Below, piece by piece: positions 20,910 through 33,400 of a stretch of DNA of 64,000 nt. Under the pieces are notes generated by a model, which was not told the origin of the DNA, ran no database searches, and saw only the letters and a list, made by a program, of their open reading frames with translations. A program made the position numbers and the translations under genes. The stretch comes from Verticillium longisporum (taxonomy: Eukaryota > Ascomycota > Sordariomycetes > Glomerellales > Plectosphaerellaceae). The stretch is from contig JAETXT010000004.1 of the NCBI GenBank assembly GCA_019188255.1, positions 5,270,001-5,334,000 on the forward strand. The letters run 5' to 3'. How positions within the stretch are numbered: the first letter of the stretch is position 1; every line of letters begins with the position of its first letter.

Positions 20910-22063
20910 CTTTCTTTAATATAAAAGTAATATTAAATCTCTTATTTAGCTAGAGAAATTCTATTCTAATTATAAAATTAAGTATAATAGGATATTCGAG
21001 TAGTTTCTTTTAATTCTTAAAGAGGTTTTATTTCGGGAATTTAAGAATTATAAATCTATTTTTAATATAGCTATTCTTAAAGTAAATTATAATTATGATA
21101 AAATTATTATAAACTAACTATCCTAGGCTACTTTTTCGAAATCTAGCTTTATAATTTAATCCTAAATATACAATAAATTAATTAAAACTCTTTAATTAAA
21201 AGCTTATATTATTATAAATAATAGCTATATCTAGAAAAAGGATTATATCCTTCTTAATAAGATCTTAGATAATAATAAGAAAATTATTTTAAAGTATATA
21301 TTTAGGATCTATAATTAAAAGGTTATCCTCTATAATATATTATAGGATTTAATCGCTTTATAGGCTAAGATTCTATACTATAGAGTAAATAGTCTATAAG
21401 GTTAATAGCTTATTCGGGATAATAGGGTTTATATTCCTATTACGTAGATAAAGAAGTAGGAAGAAACTCTTAAGAGAACTCTAATAAATTATTTTAATAT
21501 TCTAAAGAAATTAATATAGAATCTCTAGCTTAATATATAATAGTCCTAATTATTATACTTTTATTAATAGTTTATAAATATTCTTCTTTTAATTAATTAA
21601 GAATAATTATTAGATTTCTCTAAAATAGATAAATAAGAGAACCTTAATATTTTCTAGGCTTTATTTATATTTAATAGAAAGGAGGAAGTCCTTAAGTAAA
21701 TAATTAGGATATTAGAATATATTAAGTAAATAATTAATATTAATTTTAAATATAATACTTATAGCCTAGGAGGTTATTATACTATTATTATATTTATTTA
21801 TATTCCTATAACTTAGAATATAAAACCTAAATATATATAGAGTTAATATTCAATTAATATAAGCTTAATAATTTATAGTTTATAGATATAGAAATAAAAT
21901 TTAAATTATTCTAAATATATATTAAAGATAGCTATTTAAGAGTCTATAAAAAGCTAAAGGAAATAGCTTAATATTTATATTAAATTTAAATTGATTAACG
22001 TTAAAGCGATTATAAAGAATCTAAATTAAAAGGCTTAAAGCTAGAATCTCTAATTCGGGGGAG
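20910..22063. repeat. Unidentified RIPed element body
   Basis: This is extremely AT-rich with stops in all frames. I cannot recognise a coding domain. It ends in TCGGGGGAGG directly before TATTATAAACC, which looks like a polypurine tract followed by a RIPed LTR start, so it may be the 3' end of an LTR retroelement on the plus strand. Confidence 0.4.
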
Positions 22064-23141
22064 GTATTATAAACCTATTAGATACTCGATACTATATTTA
22101 AAGTATAGAAATAGTTATCTTAAGGAGTATATTCTATTATAAAGATTAAAATAGAGAAGTCTAAGGGCTTAATAGTTATTAATTAATAGATTATTTATTA
22201 AATATAAGAGATAGAAATTCTATATTCTCCGATAAACCTATTATATAAGTTATATAGAAGACTTTAGCTAATTCTATTTAATATTATAAAAAGATATTCT
22301 TAAAGTTAAAAATAGAATCTTTATCCTAGAATATATTAAGAGAGGAAACTAAGATAGGCTCTTTAATATAAACTATAAATATAAAGTAAGCCTTAATATT
22401 CTTAGAAGAAAGAAGGGCCCTTTATAGAGAATAGATATAATAATTATTAATCTAGGTTCTAGGCAACGACTAAAGGTAATATTATCTTAATAGATAAAGG
22501 GATTATAGAGAGATAAATTAATATAGGAATATAAGAGGAAGGGAGAGATAGAAGCCGTTATATCTCGAGAAGAAAGCGTTAGAGGAAGGAACGGATCGAA
22601 GATCTTAGTAGCCCTGACTTTTAGCTATAGAATAGTATATTTTTCGATAGGAACGGAGGTAGGCGTTTTCCAATTAAGTTAATATAAGTACTCGGATTAA
22701 CCCTAAGGGAAGTAGGGCCTATCTAGAAGAGTATCCATTTATAATAATTAAGGGCGTTAAAATTAGATAGGAATTACTATATAATAGGAAGTACTAATTT
22801 TCATTTAAAATAAAGATATATTATTATTATAAAAACCCTAAAAAGTAGGTTAGGGGAATTACTCTATGTCTAATAGATTGACCCTTAGGGACTAAGCGTA
22901 GATAAGGCGTATAGGCTACCTCTAGATCTGCGGGGAAGTGGAGTCGGTTCTACTCTAGCTTATAAGCTAAGCTAATAAAAGATAAGAGAAGTTAAATAGT
23001 TATTATTACTTAATAGTTCTATAAAATTATATAAAAAATATACTATTATATAGCTCCGCTTTTTCTCTTTCTAATAATATAGATATCGATATAGTTTAGC
23101 TTTTATTTCAGCTACTAGAAGGGTTATAAGACCCTATCTCC
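22064..23141 (+). repeat. RIPed LTR-like region of a second retroelement family
   Basis: It follows the purine tract. Its part from about 22443 to 23141 is repeated at 47673-48371. The end (GGGTTATAAGACCCTATCTCC) lies just upstream of a Gag-like frame. LTR status is inferred; internal boundaries are not certain. Confidence 0.4.
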
Positions 23142-23149
23142 TATAATAC

Positions 23150-23840
23150 CTTTTAGTTCTAAATCGATTTTATTAAAGCTAGATATTTATTTATTAATAT
23201 TAATATTTCTATTTTTATTTTATAGCCTATTATAATCTTAGATAAATTAAATACTTATAATTACTTAAGAAGCTAGTTTATAGTCCGAATTTATTAAAAA
23301 TCGAATTTCCTATTATTAAGGAAGCTCTTTAATATTAATTCTTTATACTATTAATTAATTTATAAAAAGAATATAAATAATTATATATTATTATATCTTT
23401 ATAAGCTAAAAGGTTAAATATCTTTATAATAAGAATATAATATTAAATTAGTATTATAGAATTAAAAAAGTATAATTTAGATTTAGAGGAAGTATAATAT
23501 AAATTAATAAGTAAAACTAAAACTCTTAGAGAGAGGTAAATACTTAGATAATAGAAGAAATATATTAAAATCCGAGTATAGCGACTCGCTCTACGCTAAA
23601 GAAACGGAGCTATAGCGCCTATAGAAAGACTAATTATAATACGAGAACTTCTTAATTCGTTATATTAGAGTTAGATAATAGTAATAAATGAATTTTAATT
23701 TAATCCGATATCTTATTATAAAGTTATTAATTGAAATAGTTAGAAAACTCGAGGTAAGTAGCCTACTCAACTATATAGCCTACTCGACTATAATATATAT
23801 TATATATAACGAAGTAAATAATTAATTTAATACTCAATAC
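23150..23840 (+). pseudogene. RIPed copia-type Gag-like fragment
   Basis: One frame gives a broken peptide with LDKLNTYNYL followed, across RIP-type stops, by IVRIY and KSNFLLL. This resembles the start of Ty1/copia Gag proteins (L-x-x-N-Y-x-x-W). It is cut off at about 23840, where normal-composition DNA with the Nramp gene begins. Confidence 0.35.
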
Positions 23841-24139
23841 TTAATTGAATTGGATTAATAGCTGCGCTAATGATTCCTCGGTACTATAGGAGTTGCGTCC
23901 CGTAGTGTTGCTACCGGTAGTGTTGAACTGTGCAAAGAGCCAATGATATGCTTGTCAACTTGAAAGTTCCTGGAATTTGAGGATAAGGAAAGAAACTGTA
24001 TAACTAGGCAAAAATACGAAGTGAGCGATAGAGAATCCAGCGACAAGAAAAACAGTGCAAGTAATAAAGAAAGAAGAAAGGAAAACCTAACGGCATCGGA
24101 AGGGCGCTTCTCACCAAGCATCCTTGGTGGCTCTTCGGC
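23841..24139. other. Downstream flank of the Nramp gene
   Basis: Composition changes abruptly from RIPed to normal near 23840. I see no gene; this is the 3' flank of the Nramp gene. Confidence 0.6.
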
Positions 24140-26181
24140 TCACTCCCCCATCCCCAACAGGACCAGGTTCGCTATGTTCAAGACAGCAATCGCCAACCAT
24201 AGCAAGACGGCAAAGGTGGCGGTATACCACGAATTAGCCATCCTGAATTCGTTAATCTCGCTCGGCTGCGCATCTTCTGCATCAGGTAACCCACTTTCTT
24301 CTCGATTAGTAGTTGCAACATAGCCAACATTGCCTGGCTTGACCGTCATGTACTTGTCCAAGCACGTAAAGTAAATGAGTGGGGCCGTGACGAACGGCAA
24401 TACGATGCTCAGAACAACTTGCGACGCGTTAAGAGCATCGTTGAGCCCGGACCGACCTACCGCCGCAGCGATGACGATGGATGGTATGATGCTGATAGTC
24501 CGGGTGACGAGACGGCGCAACCAGGGGCGTAGCCTCCAGTTCAATGCTCCCTCGCAAACCATCTGCCCCGCGATAGTGCACACAATGCCGGCCGACACAC
24601 CTGAAAGCAGCAGCGCCAGTGCGAAAATAGTCCCCGCCCCGGTGGATATCGATTGAGAGAGCAGAGTGTGGATGGCGAAAATATCGGCTTCAGGAGCGTC
24701 CGGATTGTTGAAGAGTGATGCCCCCGCTACGATGACGATTGCCGAGTTGACGAATAGCGCGAAGGTGAAGAGAGAGAATGCCAGCTCAATTGCGGAGGTC
24801 AAGTAAGAGTGCTGGATGGCCTTCAATGATGGGATGTAGTATTCTTTGTCGATAACCCCGTTATCGCTACGCGTGGCTGAGAGCAGCTCCTCCGAAAGAA
24901 GTCCATGCCTGGTATCGTAGTCCCGGAGCCGTGGCTGGACTATGCCTGAGCCGAGGTAGAGACTGTGTGGCATGACAGTTGCTCCAAGGATACCGCACGC
25001 TTGGTAGAGTCTGTTGAAAGTAAGCATATCTAAAGCTTAGTAATATGATCTGTCGAGATTTACCCTTTCTGCTCTGCGATGGCCTTGGAGGGCAAGTAGC
25101 CTTTGAAAACCTCGCCCACGCCGATGTCGTTAATTAGGGACAACTGGATGCAAAAGCAAACGACAACCCCAAGAACCAGCGCGACGATGAAGAATTCGAA
25201 GAACCTCAAGCCTCTCATGGACCCGTGCGGCTGGTAGAATAGGAGGATGAGCATGACATCGAGAATCGAGATAGCGCAACCGGCGACCAGGGGTATGGCA
25301 GGCACGAGAAGGTTCAGCCCGATAGCAAACCCAATCACCTACTACTAGGTCAGGATTCCGTCGTCTCTATTGACAAGGCGTACATGCGGGGCGAGATGTT
25401 TAACGGGTATAGGCAAGCGTACCTCAGCAATGTCTGTAGCAATGATAGCAACTTCCGCGAAGAAGTAGAGGAAGTAGTTCATCCATCGCGGAAGAAAGGC
25501 GCGGCAAGCTTGAGCGAGGTTGAGTCCAGACACAGTACCAAGCTTGATGCAGAGGGTTTGGAGGAATATAGCGAACAGGTTGGCCAGGAGAACGACGAAC
25601 AGGAGCCTGAACTGGTACGTAGCCCCGGCAGCTACGCCCGTGGAATAGTTTCCAGGGTCGACTGTGTGAAAATACTTAGCTTTCAACGAAGGGTATCGCC
25701 GGTGAAGATTTCTGGAGGCAAGAAAACTGTGCGGGAGCTTACTGTAGGCCACGGCAATCATGAAGCCTGGTCCGATAAAGGAGCAAAACTTGAAGAAGCC
25801 GAGTTTGAGTCGGTGTCCGAGTGATGGACGACCGACCACTTCGTCACCAAGTCCATCGGTCGAGCGCGACGGAGATAAGTGACGAGGGAGAAGGGCTGGG
25901 CTGTTGACTAGCCCAGGTCCCTTTCCCGCGAGCTGGCTGAACTGAGCCAGCTCGCCTGCCCCTTCGTCCTTATGGTCCGAGTCTGCTGCCGGATTTGGTC
26001 TCGTGTCTTCTTGAGGCGACAAGTCACATTGGCCTAGGGCGGGATCGCTACGTCTCAACCTCCTGGAATTCACGGCGCCATTGAGGTCTTCATTGGTGGT
26101 TAGGTCGGCCGAAAGAAAGCTAGGGTTCTGGTTGAAGCCCTCCCCTTCGTAGGGTTCGTCGGTACGAGAGGGGCGATTCAT
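24140..26181 (-). CDS. Nramp family divalent metal transporter (607 aa)
   Basis: Four exons on the minus strand: 26181-25743, 25661-25423, 25338-25064 and 25010-24140. The introns of 81, 84 and 53 nt have GT-AG ends, and the joins keep the frame to give 608 codons including the stop. About 120 hydrophilic residues precede the membrane part. The first splice rebuilds the signature IDPGN of TM1 (Asp about 148); exon 4 carries GATVMPHSLYLGSG of TM6 (Met331, Pro332, His333). These are the metal-binding elements of Nramp/SMF proton-coupled Mn/Fe transporters. Hydrophobic segments recur along the protein to the end (NIANLVLLGMGE). Length fits fungal Smf proteins. No RIP damage is seen. Whether it sits in the plasma membrane, vacuole or endosome cannot be told. 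A decayed copy of its 3' end lies at 27467-27559. Confidence 0.9.
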
Positions 26182-26632
26182 GCTGATGGATGTACGGCCA
26201 GTCCGGAAATGCTCAGACGGGAGAACACATTCATGAACATGACAAGAGAAGGAACGATAAAAAATTTGTTTTCCCTTGCTGTATGGACGATTTACCCCTC
26301 TTCGTTCTACCGCTTGTAAGGTCAGTCTCGTTTAAGCTTTTGCCGAATACACCGAGATTCATATTTAACAAGTTATCTTCGGGATGTTGCCGAGATCCAT
26401 GTTTTCGATTGGCTAACAGGCCCGAGTTTCCATTGGCTACCAAAATCACCGGCTGGCGGGGCTGCTGCGTATCCCGTTCGAAACTTTTGAGAACCAGACT
26501 CAACCAAAAGGTGGCCTTTCACTTCCCTTCCAGCCTACTTCTTCCCGCACCTTCGCTTGCTACTTGCACAAATTAATTAACTTCGCTTGTAACTACCGAA
26601 TCACATCACTTGCGACTTTTAAGCACGATTCG
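26182..26632. promoter_or_regulatory. Upstream region of the Nramp gene
   Basis: This gap of about 450 bp has normal composition and should contain the Nramp promoter on the minus strand. I could not assign a binding site. Confidence 0.35.
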
Positions 26633-26848
26633 ATGGGCTCCTCCTGCTGCTCGGGGTCAAACCCCAAGTCTGCCAAAGTCGCAAACGTCGCCGCTCATGC
26701 CACCAATCACCAATCCATCCGACACCGAAAGAAAAATGCGACGGTAACGTTTGAACTTCGCCTTTTGCCGGAAGGTCGTCTCGCGGGAGGCGCTCTTGCA
26801 AGAGCTTGTCTGTGCGCTCTCTCTTTCGATCCTGTGCTCTCGCCATGA
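26633..26848 (+). CDS. Small ORF with MGSSCC start, hypothetical
   Basis: A 71-codon ORF starts MGSSCCSGSNPKS and has no recognised domain. The start resembles the MGAGCC start of the P1B-ATPase relic at 36945, where paired Cys residues are typical of metal-binding N-termini. It could be the decayed first exon of another heavy-metal ATPase, or chance. The remainder (basic, then hydrophobic) does not help. Confidence 0.2.
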   Translation: MGSSCCSGSNPKSAKVANVAAHATNHQSIRHRKKNATVTFELRLLPEGRLAGGALARACLCALSFDPVLSP

Positions 26849-27466
26849 GAAAGTCTAGCGAGAACTTTGAGAGCGGGCGGGACGGGCTTGGGAGTCATTG
26901 TTGTACAAGTACGTAGGTCGCAGTCGTCGTCGCGTTTGTGCTCGCGTTTCGTCCATGGATGTGTGGGAGGACTGAACGGGGAAGAATCATCGTTCAGCTA
27001 TTCATTTGCCGTCTAGATCGTGCGTCCGTGATCTTGCTAGGACTTCCCCAGAACCCCCCCGTATATCTGTCTCTGTCGTTGTAACAAGGCTGCTCAAATA
27101 ACCCTTACCGCCCGTTTTCGCTTCACGGGTAACCAGCGAACGGGCCATCCCACCATGACCAAACTGGCGAACTCCACTACTCAGCACCACGAAAAGTATC
27201 ATTAAACCCTTAAGTAAATTCACTTTTCATTTATCGAATCATGAGGGTTGCGCCTCAGGTCAACACTAGACAGGTTGATGTTCAATGGTTCCGCCCTTGC
27301 GTTATGTAGGAGAAGCAGATTGAAAAAAGAAAACCGGCGGAAGCGACAGAACGTTGGAAGAACAAGATAAACAAGACACCAACGACTGTGAGACATGAGC
27401 ATCTGCGAAAATTCGACAACCAGGATGTAAGTCTGCTCTTCACAAGCATCTTACATTATCTAGCAC
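26849..27466. other. Intergenic, no gene recognised
   Basis: Composition is normal; short ORFs on both strands show no family features. Confidence 0.5.
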
Positions 27467-27559
27467 TCACTCACCCCGCCCAAGCAGAACCAGATTTGCT
27501 ACATTCAACCATGATCCACAGTTAGCAAAGGCGGCGGTATACCGTGGATTGGCCACCTT
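27467..27559 (-). pseudogene. Decayed copy of the Nramp 3' end
   Basis: On the minus strand this encodes VANPRYTAAFA... and ends NVANLVLLGRGE-stop. It lines up with the last about 30 codons of the intact Nramp gene (ANSWYTATFA...NIANLVLLGMGE). The middle has lost a few codons. Nothing Nramp-like is recognisable upstream, so only the tail of a second copy remains. The changes are not purely RIP-type. Confidence 0.7.
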
Positions 27560-27606
27560 AAACTAGACCATCCACGTCCCTTGCCGGCACTTCGATTTGG
27601 CCCACA

Positions 27607-28136
27607 CTAGATTCTCATAAACACCCCCGTCAATGTATTCGCAATGCTATCAGGGGATATGGCGGCCGCTGGACTATGTCCGCTGTAGCGTTCCGACGGA
27701 TCATCCTTGAAGGGCTTGATGACAAGTGCGTAGTCAAGGTCATGGTGGGTGGCTCGGGACTTCTTGCAGTAGTTCTCGATGCGGCTCGGACTATGATGGC
27801 GATCAAGTTCAGCCTTGTGCTTCTGCAAGCCGTGGGCCATTAAGTGTTCTCTCCCTTGACTGGGGCACCACGAGCGGTCGTGATGGCAATGGGCTTCGTC
27901 TAGGCTGTGCAACATATAGCTGTCAACCCTTGGTTGGGGATGCAGGTGCACGTGTAGTTGGTAGTCTCCAAGTGGGCGTTATACGGCTCAATGGCCTTGT
28001 TTAGAGAAGTTGAATAATGATTGTCCCTGTCGTGGGCGTATTGGTAGTCGGAGGCATCTGCGAGCAAATCCCGGATGTCAGTCTCAGTAGATACAGCGAT
28101 GCGATCAGCCAAAAACACATAGCTTCTCGCACTCAA
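27607..28136 (-). pseudogene. Decayed ORF, unrecognised
   Basis: Two overlapping minus-strand frames (28136-27900 and 27951-27607) look like pieces of one protein with a frameshift. Downstream, after a stop, another frame adds SSVGQIEVPARDVDGLV. Notable segments are VSTETDIRDLLADASDYQ and YALVIKPFKDDPSERYSG. The layout with SIANTLTG and IEVP loosely recalls fungal PD-(D/E)XK nuclease-like hypothetical proteins, but this is weak. It is not functional as it stands. Confidence 0.35.
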
Positions 28137-28189
28137 TCATAGCCATTGCAATAATAGATAATATGGTCGTGGCCGCGGGGACCAGTGAT

Positions 28190-28520
28190 CTCAGATCTCA
28201 AACACTCAATTTAAGGTATTATATTAAGATACCCTCCCCTATTAGGAGGGTATATAGGAATTCTCTATATATTATGATTCCTAGTTATATGACTAGGAAT
28301 CGTCCGGGCTAGTGATTACGGTTCCGTAATCACTATACGGTGACCGCCTGCTAGTGATCACGGTTCCGTAATCACTGAAGGGAATTACGTCTCAGTAATT
28401 ACTAGCCCGTAGTTATATAATAGGGTTTACTTAATTGCCTATCTACTATACCCGTAATAAATGCCCCGCCGTAAAAGCTATTATATCCTCGTAGGCTCTA
28501 TTATATATATAGTAATCCTA
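28190..28520. repeat. Cluster of four perfect or near-perfect hairpins
   Basis: Inverted repeats lie at 28229-28253, 28276-28301, 28311-28334 and 28353-28376. The last two are near copies built on GGTTCCGTAATCACT. An outer pair (28305-28319 with 28395-28409) encloses the last two. This may be the end of an unrecognised transposon or an LTR rich in GTGATCAC-type palindromes. The pogo element at 28523 interrupts whatever follows. Confidence 0.6.
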
Positions 28521-28522
28521 TA

Positions 28523-30381
28523 ACGTAATCCACAAGCGAGTGGTTCACCCAAGCGAGTGGTTCACTTCGCCCGGGCCCACGACCTACACCTGAATTCTAC
28601 AGATTCCACCTCCGCCCGCGATGGAGACTCTTTCAAAAGAAGGTCAATTATTCCTTGCTATCCAAGCTATGGACAATGACCCGAACCTAAGCGCCCGGAG
28701 TGCTGCGAGGATCTACACCGTCCCCTTAACGACGCTCCTCCGACGCCAGAAGGGCAAACCCTCCCGACGCGAAAGCCCGCCCAATTCTGCCAAATTAACA
28801 GTACTAGAAGAGAAAACTATTGTCGAATATATCCTTGACCTAGATGCGCGATCTTACCCTCCCCGGTTGGGTGAGGTCGGAGATATGGCGAATCGCCTGC
28901 TTGCCGACCGTGACGCGCCACGCGTCGGGAAGAACTGGGCCGCAAACTTCGTCAAACGGCAACCAGAGCTCCGGACGCGTTTCTTTCGCAAGTACGACTA
29001 CAAGAGGGCCCAATGCGAAGATCCGGACGCGATAAACGCGTGGTTCCGCCTCGTGCATAACATGATCGCCAAGTACGGCATCCAAGAGGCTGACATGTAC
29101 AACTTTGACGAGACCGGCTTCCAGATGGGCGTTATCGCCAACGGAATGGTCGTGACCAGTTCGGAAAGACGGTCCAATGTGAAGATGAGGCAGCCAGGCA
29201 ACCGGGAATGGGTTACGGTGATCCAGGGCGTTGGCGCGTTGGGTTTCTCCGTCCCGCCGTTCATCGTGGTTTCGGGCAAGTACCACCTCTCGAGCTGGTA
29301 CCAGGACGACGCGATTTCTCGCGACTGGAGAATCGCAACATCTCCAAACGGCTGGACGACGAATGATATTGGTCTGGAATGGATTCGGCATTTTGACAGG
29401 CATACAAAGTCCCGTACTTCGGGCGGTTATCGCCTACTGATCCTGGATGGCCACGAAAGTCACCACTCGGTCGACTTCGAACTCTACTGCAAGGAGAACA
29501 ACATCATCACACTCTGTATGCCTCCTCATTCGTCACATCTACTCCAGCCTCTCGATGTTGGGTGTTTTGGCCCACTAAAGAAAGCATACGGTCGGCAAAT
29601 CGAGGATAGGATGAGGGCGGGTACAACGCACATCAGCAAAGAGGACTTCTTCCCGGCGTTTTCGGCTGCATTTCAGCAAGCAATGACAGAAAAAACATCC
29701 AGGGAGGCTTTCGAGGAGCGGGGCTTGTCCCCCATAACCCGGAAACAGTCCTGTCAAAGCTGGATGTGAGGTTGAGGACGACGACGCCTCCGGGGACGTC
29801 CCACGGGGAGCGTGATTCTTGGGTCTCTAAGACGCCCACTAACCTGCTCGAGGCAGGTTCCCAGACTGACTTCATCAAAGGGCGAATCTCACGCCACCAG
29901 GGAAGCTCCCCAACGTCAATTTTAGATGCTGTTGACTATCTTGCGAAGGGGACGCGGGGTGTTATGCACCAGATCGCTCTTTTGAAGTCAGAGGTTATGA
30001 TCCTTCGAGAGGAAAATGCTACACTAAGCCGACGCCGGAGGGCCAAAAGCTACGTCTCCGGGAAGGAGGAAGCATGGCTGTAGGCGAGGGACAGGACAAG
30101 ATTGCTCAGAAGGAAGTAGATATCCAGATAAAAGAGGAAACGCTGCAGAACCCGGGTCCCGCGTCGTGGTCCCAGCCGAAGAAACGATGCTGTAGCGTAT
30201 GCGGGAAGACCGGCCACAACGCGAGAACTTGTCAGGTAGCTATCTCATCGTCTGCAAAAGACGAGGAGGAGTGATTTTAATTGATTTACGGCGTTTGGGT
30301 TGAGGTTTTCCTCGGAATGTTTGTCGGGTCGGGGTGAAGTGAACCACTCGCATGGGTGAACCACTCGCTTGTGGATTACGT
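28523..30381 (+). mobile_element. Pogo/Fot1-type DNA transposon, copy 1
   Basis: This 1859-bp element is flanked by TA (28521-28522 and 30382-30383), the target of Tc1/mariner-pogo elements. Terminal inverted repeats of about 46 bp start ACGTAATCCACAAGCGAG, and each contains a tandem AGCGAGTGGTTCAC unit. It carries a single transposase gene. Compared with copy 2 at 33401-35261 the only differences I found are one A fewer in each of two A-runs. Confidence 0.93.
28621..30274 (+). pseudogene. Pogo/Fot1 transposase, two frameshifts
   Basis: This is the same gene as the intact 551-aa transposase of copy 2, but an A-run near 29695 has 6 A instead of 7 and another near 30046 has 4 instead of 5. The first shift ends the open frame at 29769 (382 codons) and the second disturbs the C-terminal part, so the zinc knuckle is not reached in frame. 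The N-terminal DNA-binding region and first catalytic motifs are intact. Both breaks are homopolymer length changes, so a sequencing error cannot be excluded. Confidence 0.85.
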
Positions 30382-30383
30382 TA

Positions 30384-33300
30384 TAAATATTAGATAATTA
30401 ATATATATATTAGCTGGGTTAAGGAGCTTATAGTAAAAGGTTAAATAAAGGAAATATAGGCTATAATAGGGGAAGAGGATATATAAAGAGATAGATAATA
30501 ATATAAAAGGAAATATATATAAAGGTAATATAGTATAATTATAAAAGGAAATAGAATATAATAAGGATAATATAAAAACTAATAGAATATAAGAAGGATA
30601 TAGTTAGGGTAATTATCTATAGGATTCTCGGATATACTAGCTATATTACTTAACTTATATATAGCATCCTAGAAGATCGCTACGTCTATCCTCCTACCTA
30701 TTACCTCTTATATTTATATTACCCTCTATAATCTCTAGTAATAATTATAATAGTAGGGGTTACGCTTATAGCGATTACTAGGGTACCTAGTATAAGGCAT
30801 TATAAGTGCTAGTATTAGATAGGTACGTCCTACTAAACGACGTTAATAGCCTAGTAGCTCTCACTATTAAGTATTCCCTAATTATCGGGTTTATTACTAC
30901 TTAGGCGGATAACGTCCTCGATAGCTATAATATCGCTATTAACCTCTTAATCGGAGGTATTAATATATATAAAAGCTATTTTAATATTATAAGATTCGAA
31001 GTACTAGATAGCGCTAGCTAAGCGAAATATATATTCCTCTAGTAAGGCCTTAATACTATCCTCTAAGTAGGGGCGGATTTTAGCTATAGTAGTAGCTATA
31101 TAGTCGTTGGTAATATTAATAGCGTTAATTATAAATTAAGAAGCTATTTACGATCTTATTAATAATAAATTAAATTATTAGCTAAATAATTACGATTAAG
31201 GTAATAAGAATCTTATTACCCTAGCTAATAGTACTAAGGCTATAATTATCGAAATCCTAGGTCTTCTTACTATAGATAGGTCGGGTATTAATATTAGCTA
31301 TAGCGCTTAATATAGAAGTTCTTATAATAGTATTAAATTTATTAATAATAGTAGCGGATAGGTTCTTAGTATTACTATTAATAGTAGTAGTATAGTAGCG
31401 CTTCCTAGGGGTATCGGAGGTATTAGCGGGGCTAATAAAGAGGCAATAAATAATATATTTATAATTAATATTAAAGGGGTTAATCCTCGAAGTACTATAT
31501 TTAGTAACGCTTTCTATTACCTCTATCTATTAATTAATAGTTATAAGCGGTTCGGAGGTAAGGGTTATTATAGTCTTAATAGCCTTTAAAGCTATCTTAA
31601 GGCTACCCTCGATCTAGCTAATATTAATAGCGAATTCCTTAATAATTATCTAGCTAATATCGATATTATAATAGCTTATAAAGATAGTATATAGGGCGAT
31701 AGCTAGCTTCTTAGTATTAATAATAAGGTTACTACGATTAATATTATAGATAATAATAGGTATTAGGGCTATAATAATAGCGTAATCGCTATTATTATAA
31801 GTATAGAAGCTATTTATAATATTAATTACTCTAGGGGTTAGCTAGCTAAGAGTATAGTTTAATAGTCGTTTAATAATATTATATTTAGAGATTTCGGGTA
31901 AAAAGCTAACGTTAATAAAGTTATTATATTTAATAATATTAATAAACTTCTAATTATAAAGGTTATAGAATTAAGCTATTCGAGGGTAAACGTTCTCGAT
32001 TTAGGGAATAAGGAGTAAATTAGATATAAAGTCTTTAAAGGTAAAATCGGTAAACTATAATTACTATTTAATAATAGCTAAGTAGGTTAGTTTCTTTATA
32101 ATATTATTTAATTAGGGGAAGGTAATATAAACCTCTTTAATAGCCTCCTTTATAATTAACTAGCTAATATCTATATTAGTATATATTACCCTATTAAGGG
32201 TATTATTTATTAGGCTAGGAAAGCTATACTTAATAGCCTTCTACTTATAATCCTTAAAAGCGGCTTTATTCTTATAGCTCTATAAGTTAAGAAATCCCTA
32301 AGACGTAGTATAAGCAGTCTTAGATACGTCTTTACTATTAAAGAGTTCTAGTAAGCGGAGATATCTAGCGAAGGTAAGATATTTATACTTTCGGATATTT
32401 ATATTATAGAAATCTAAATAAAAGGTATTATCCCGAGAAAGTATAATTAAGGTCGGGTATAATATAATATAGAAGGTATTTATAAGGAAAATAGAGTATA
32501 GTATTCGCTTAATATTATAAGTAATTATAATAGTATCGTAATTATAGGGTTATTAGGTATTTACTAGCTAAGGTAATTATAGTATTAGAGATAGTAATAG
32601 ATAGAAGTAAGAGAATTAGAAATAGGAGGCTATATAGAATAAGAGTAAAATAATTAAAAGCTTAAATTTATAAAATTTACTATATATATATATATTAATC
32701 TTATATTATTACTTAATTAGGATAAATTATATTTAATTTAGCCTTTATTTACTATAAATATTACTATTCCTAGATAATAATATTATTAGGACTATTTACT
32801 ATTATCCTATTATATTATCCTAACCTTTCTAATTAATAGGCATTTATTTAATCTTTAAGCTCCTTTAATTCTAATAGCTATTTTTATACTTTTCTATTTT
32901 TATTATTAGCTTTATTAAGCTTAATAATTTTATCCCTTTCTATTCTAAAAGCTATAATTAGGTTATCGCCTATTATTATATCTTCTAATATCTAGATATT
33001 ATATTAACTTAGCTAGCCCCTTTATTTAATAAGGAACTCCGTTCTAAGTTACCCTTTACCTCTTCTAGTCTTTCTCTTATCTAAAATCCTCTTAACCTCG
33101 AAGTATTTATATAGTTTAGCCTATAATATTATATTTATATCGTAAACTAGTAATAGTCCTTAATATATAAACTATTAAAGGTAGTCGCCCTCCCCTAGAG
33201 CTATTATTAATAAGAGGTAAATTATAGAGATTATAAGGTAGATATTTATTATAAAGGGGAGCTCGAGCCCGTATATTAGGGCTCCTATTCTCTTTATTAT

Positions 33301-33398
33301 ATAAAATAGCTTAAATCTTTATTAATTAAGTTTAAGGGATAGCTTCTTTAATAGATTATACCTATAGCTAAGTTTAATATTTACGAAATCCCTAAATA
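30384..33398. repeat. RIPed AT-rich DNA between the pogo copies
   Basis: About 3 kb is dense in TA dinucleotides with stops in all frames. Remnants of coding texture are visible (for example 30.8-32.5 kb) but no protein family could be recognised on either strand. Confidence 0.5.
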
Positions 33399-33400
33399 TA

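Noticed and set aside
25011..25063. Shorter 34-nt version of the third Nramp intron, ending at 25030
   Set aside because: It has a nice CTAAG branch but breaks the reading frame; the 53-nt version ending CAACAG restores the frame and the Nramp sequence.
28840..29403. 187-aa minus-strand ORF inside the pogo transposase (also 33718-34281)
   Set aside because: It is antisense to a clearly coding DDE transposase, has no domain, and exists only because of the codon bias of the sense gene.
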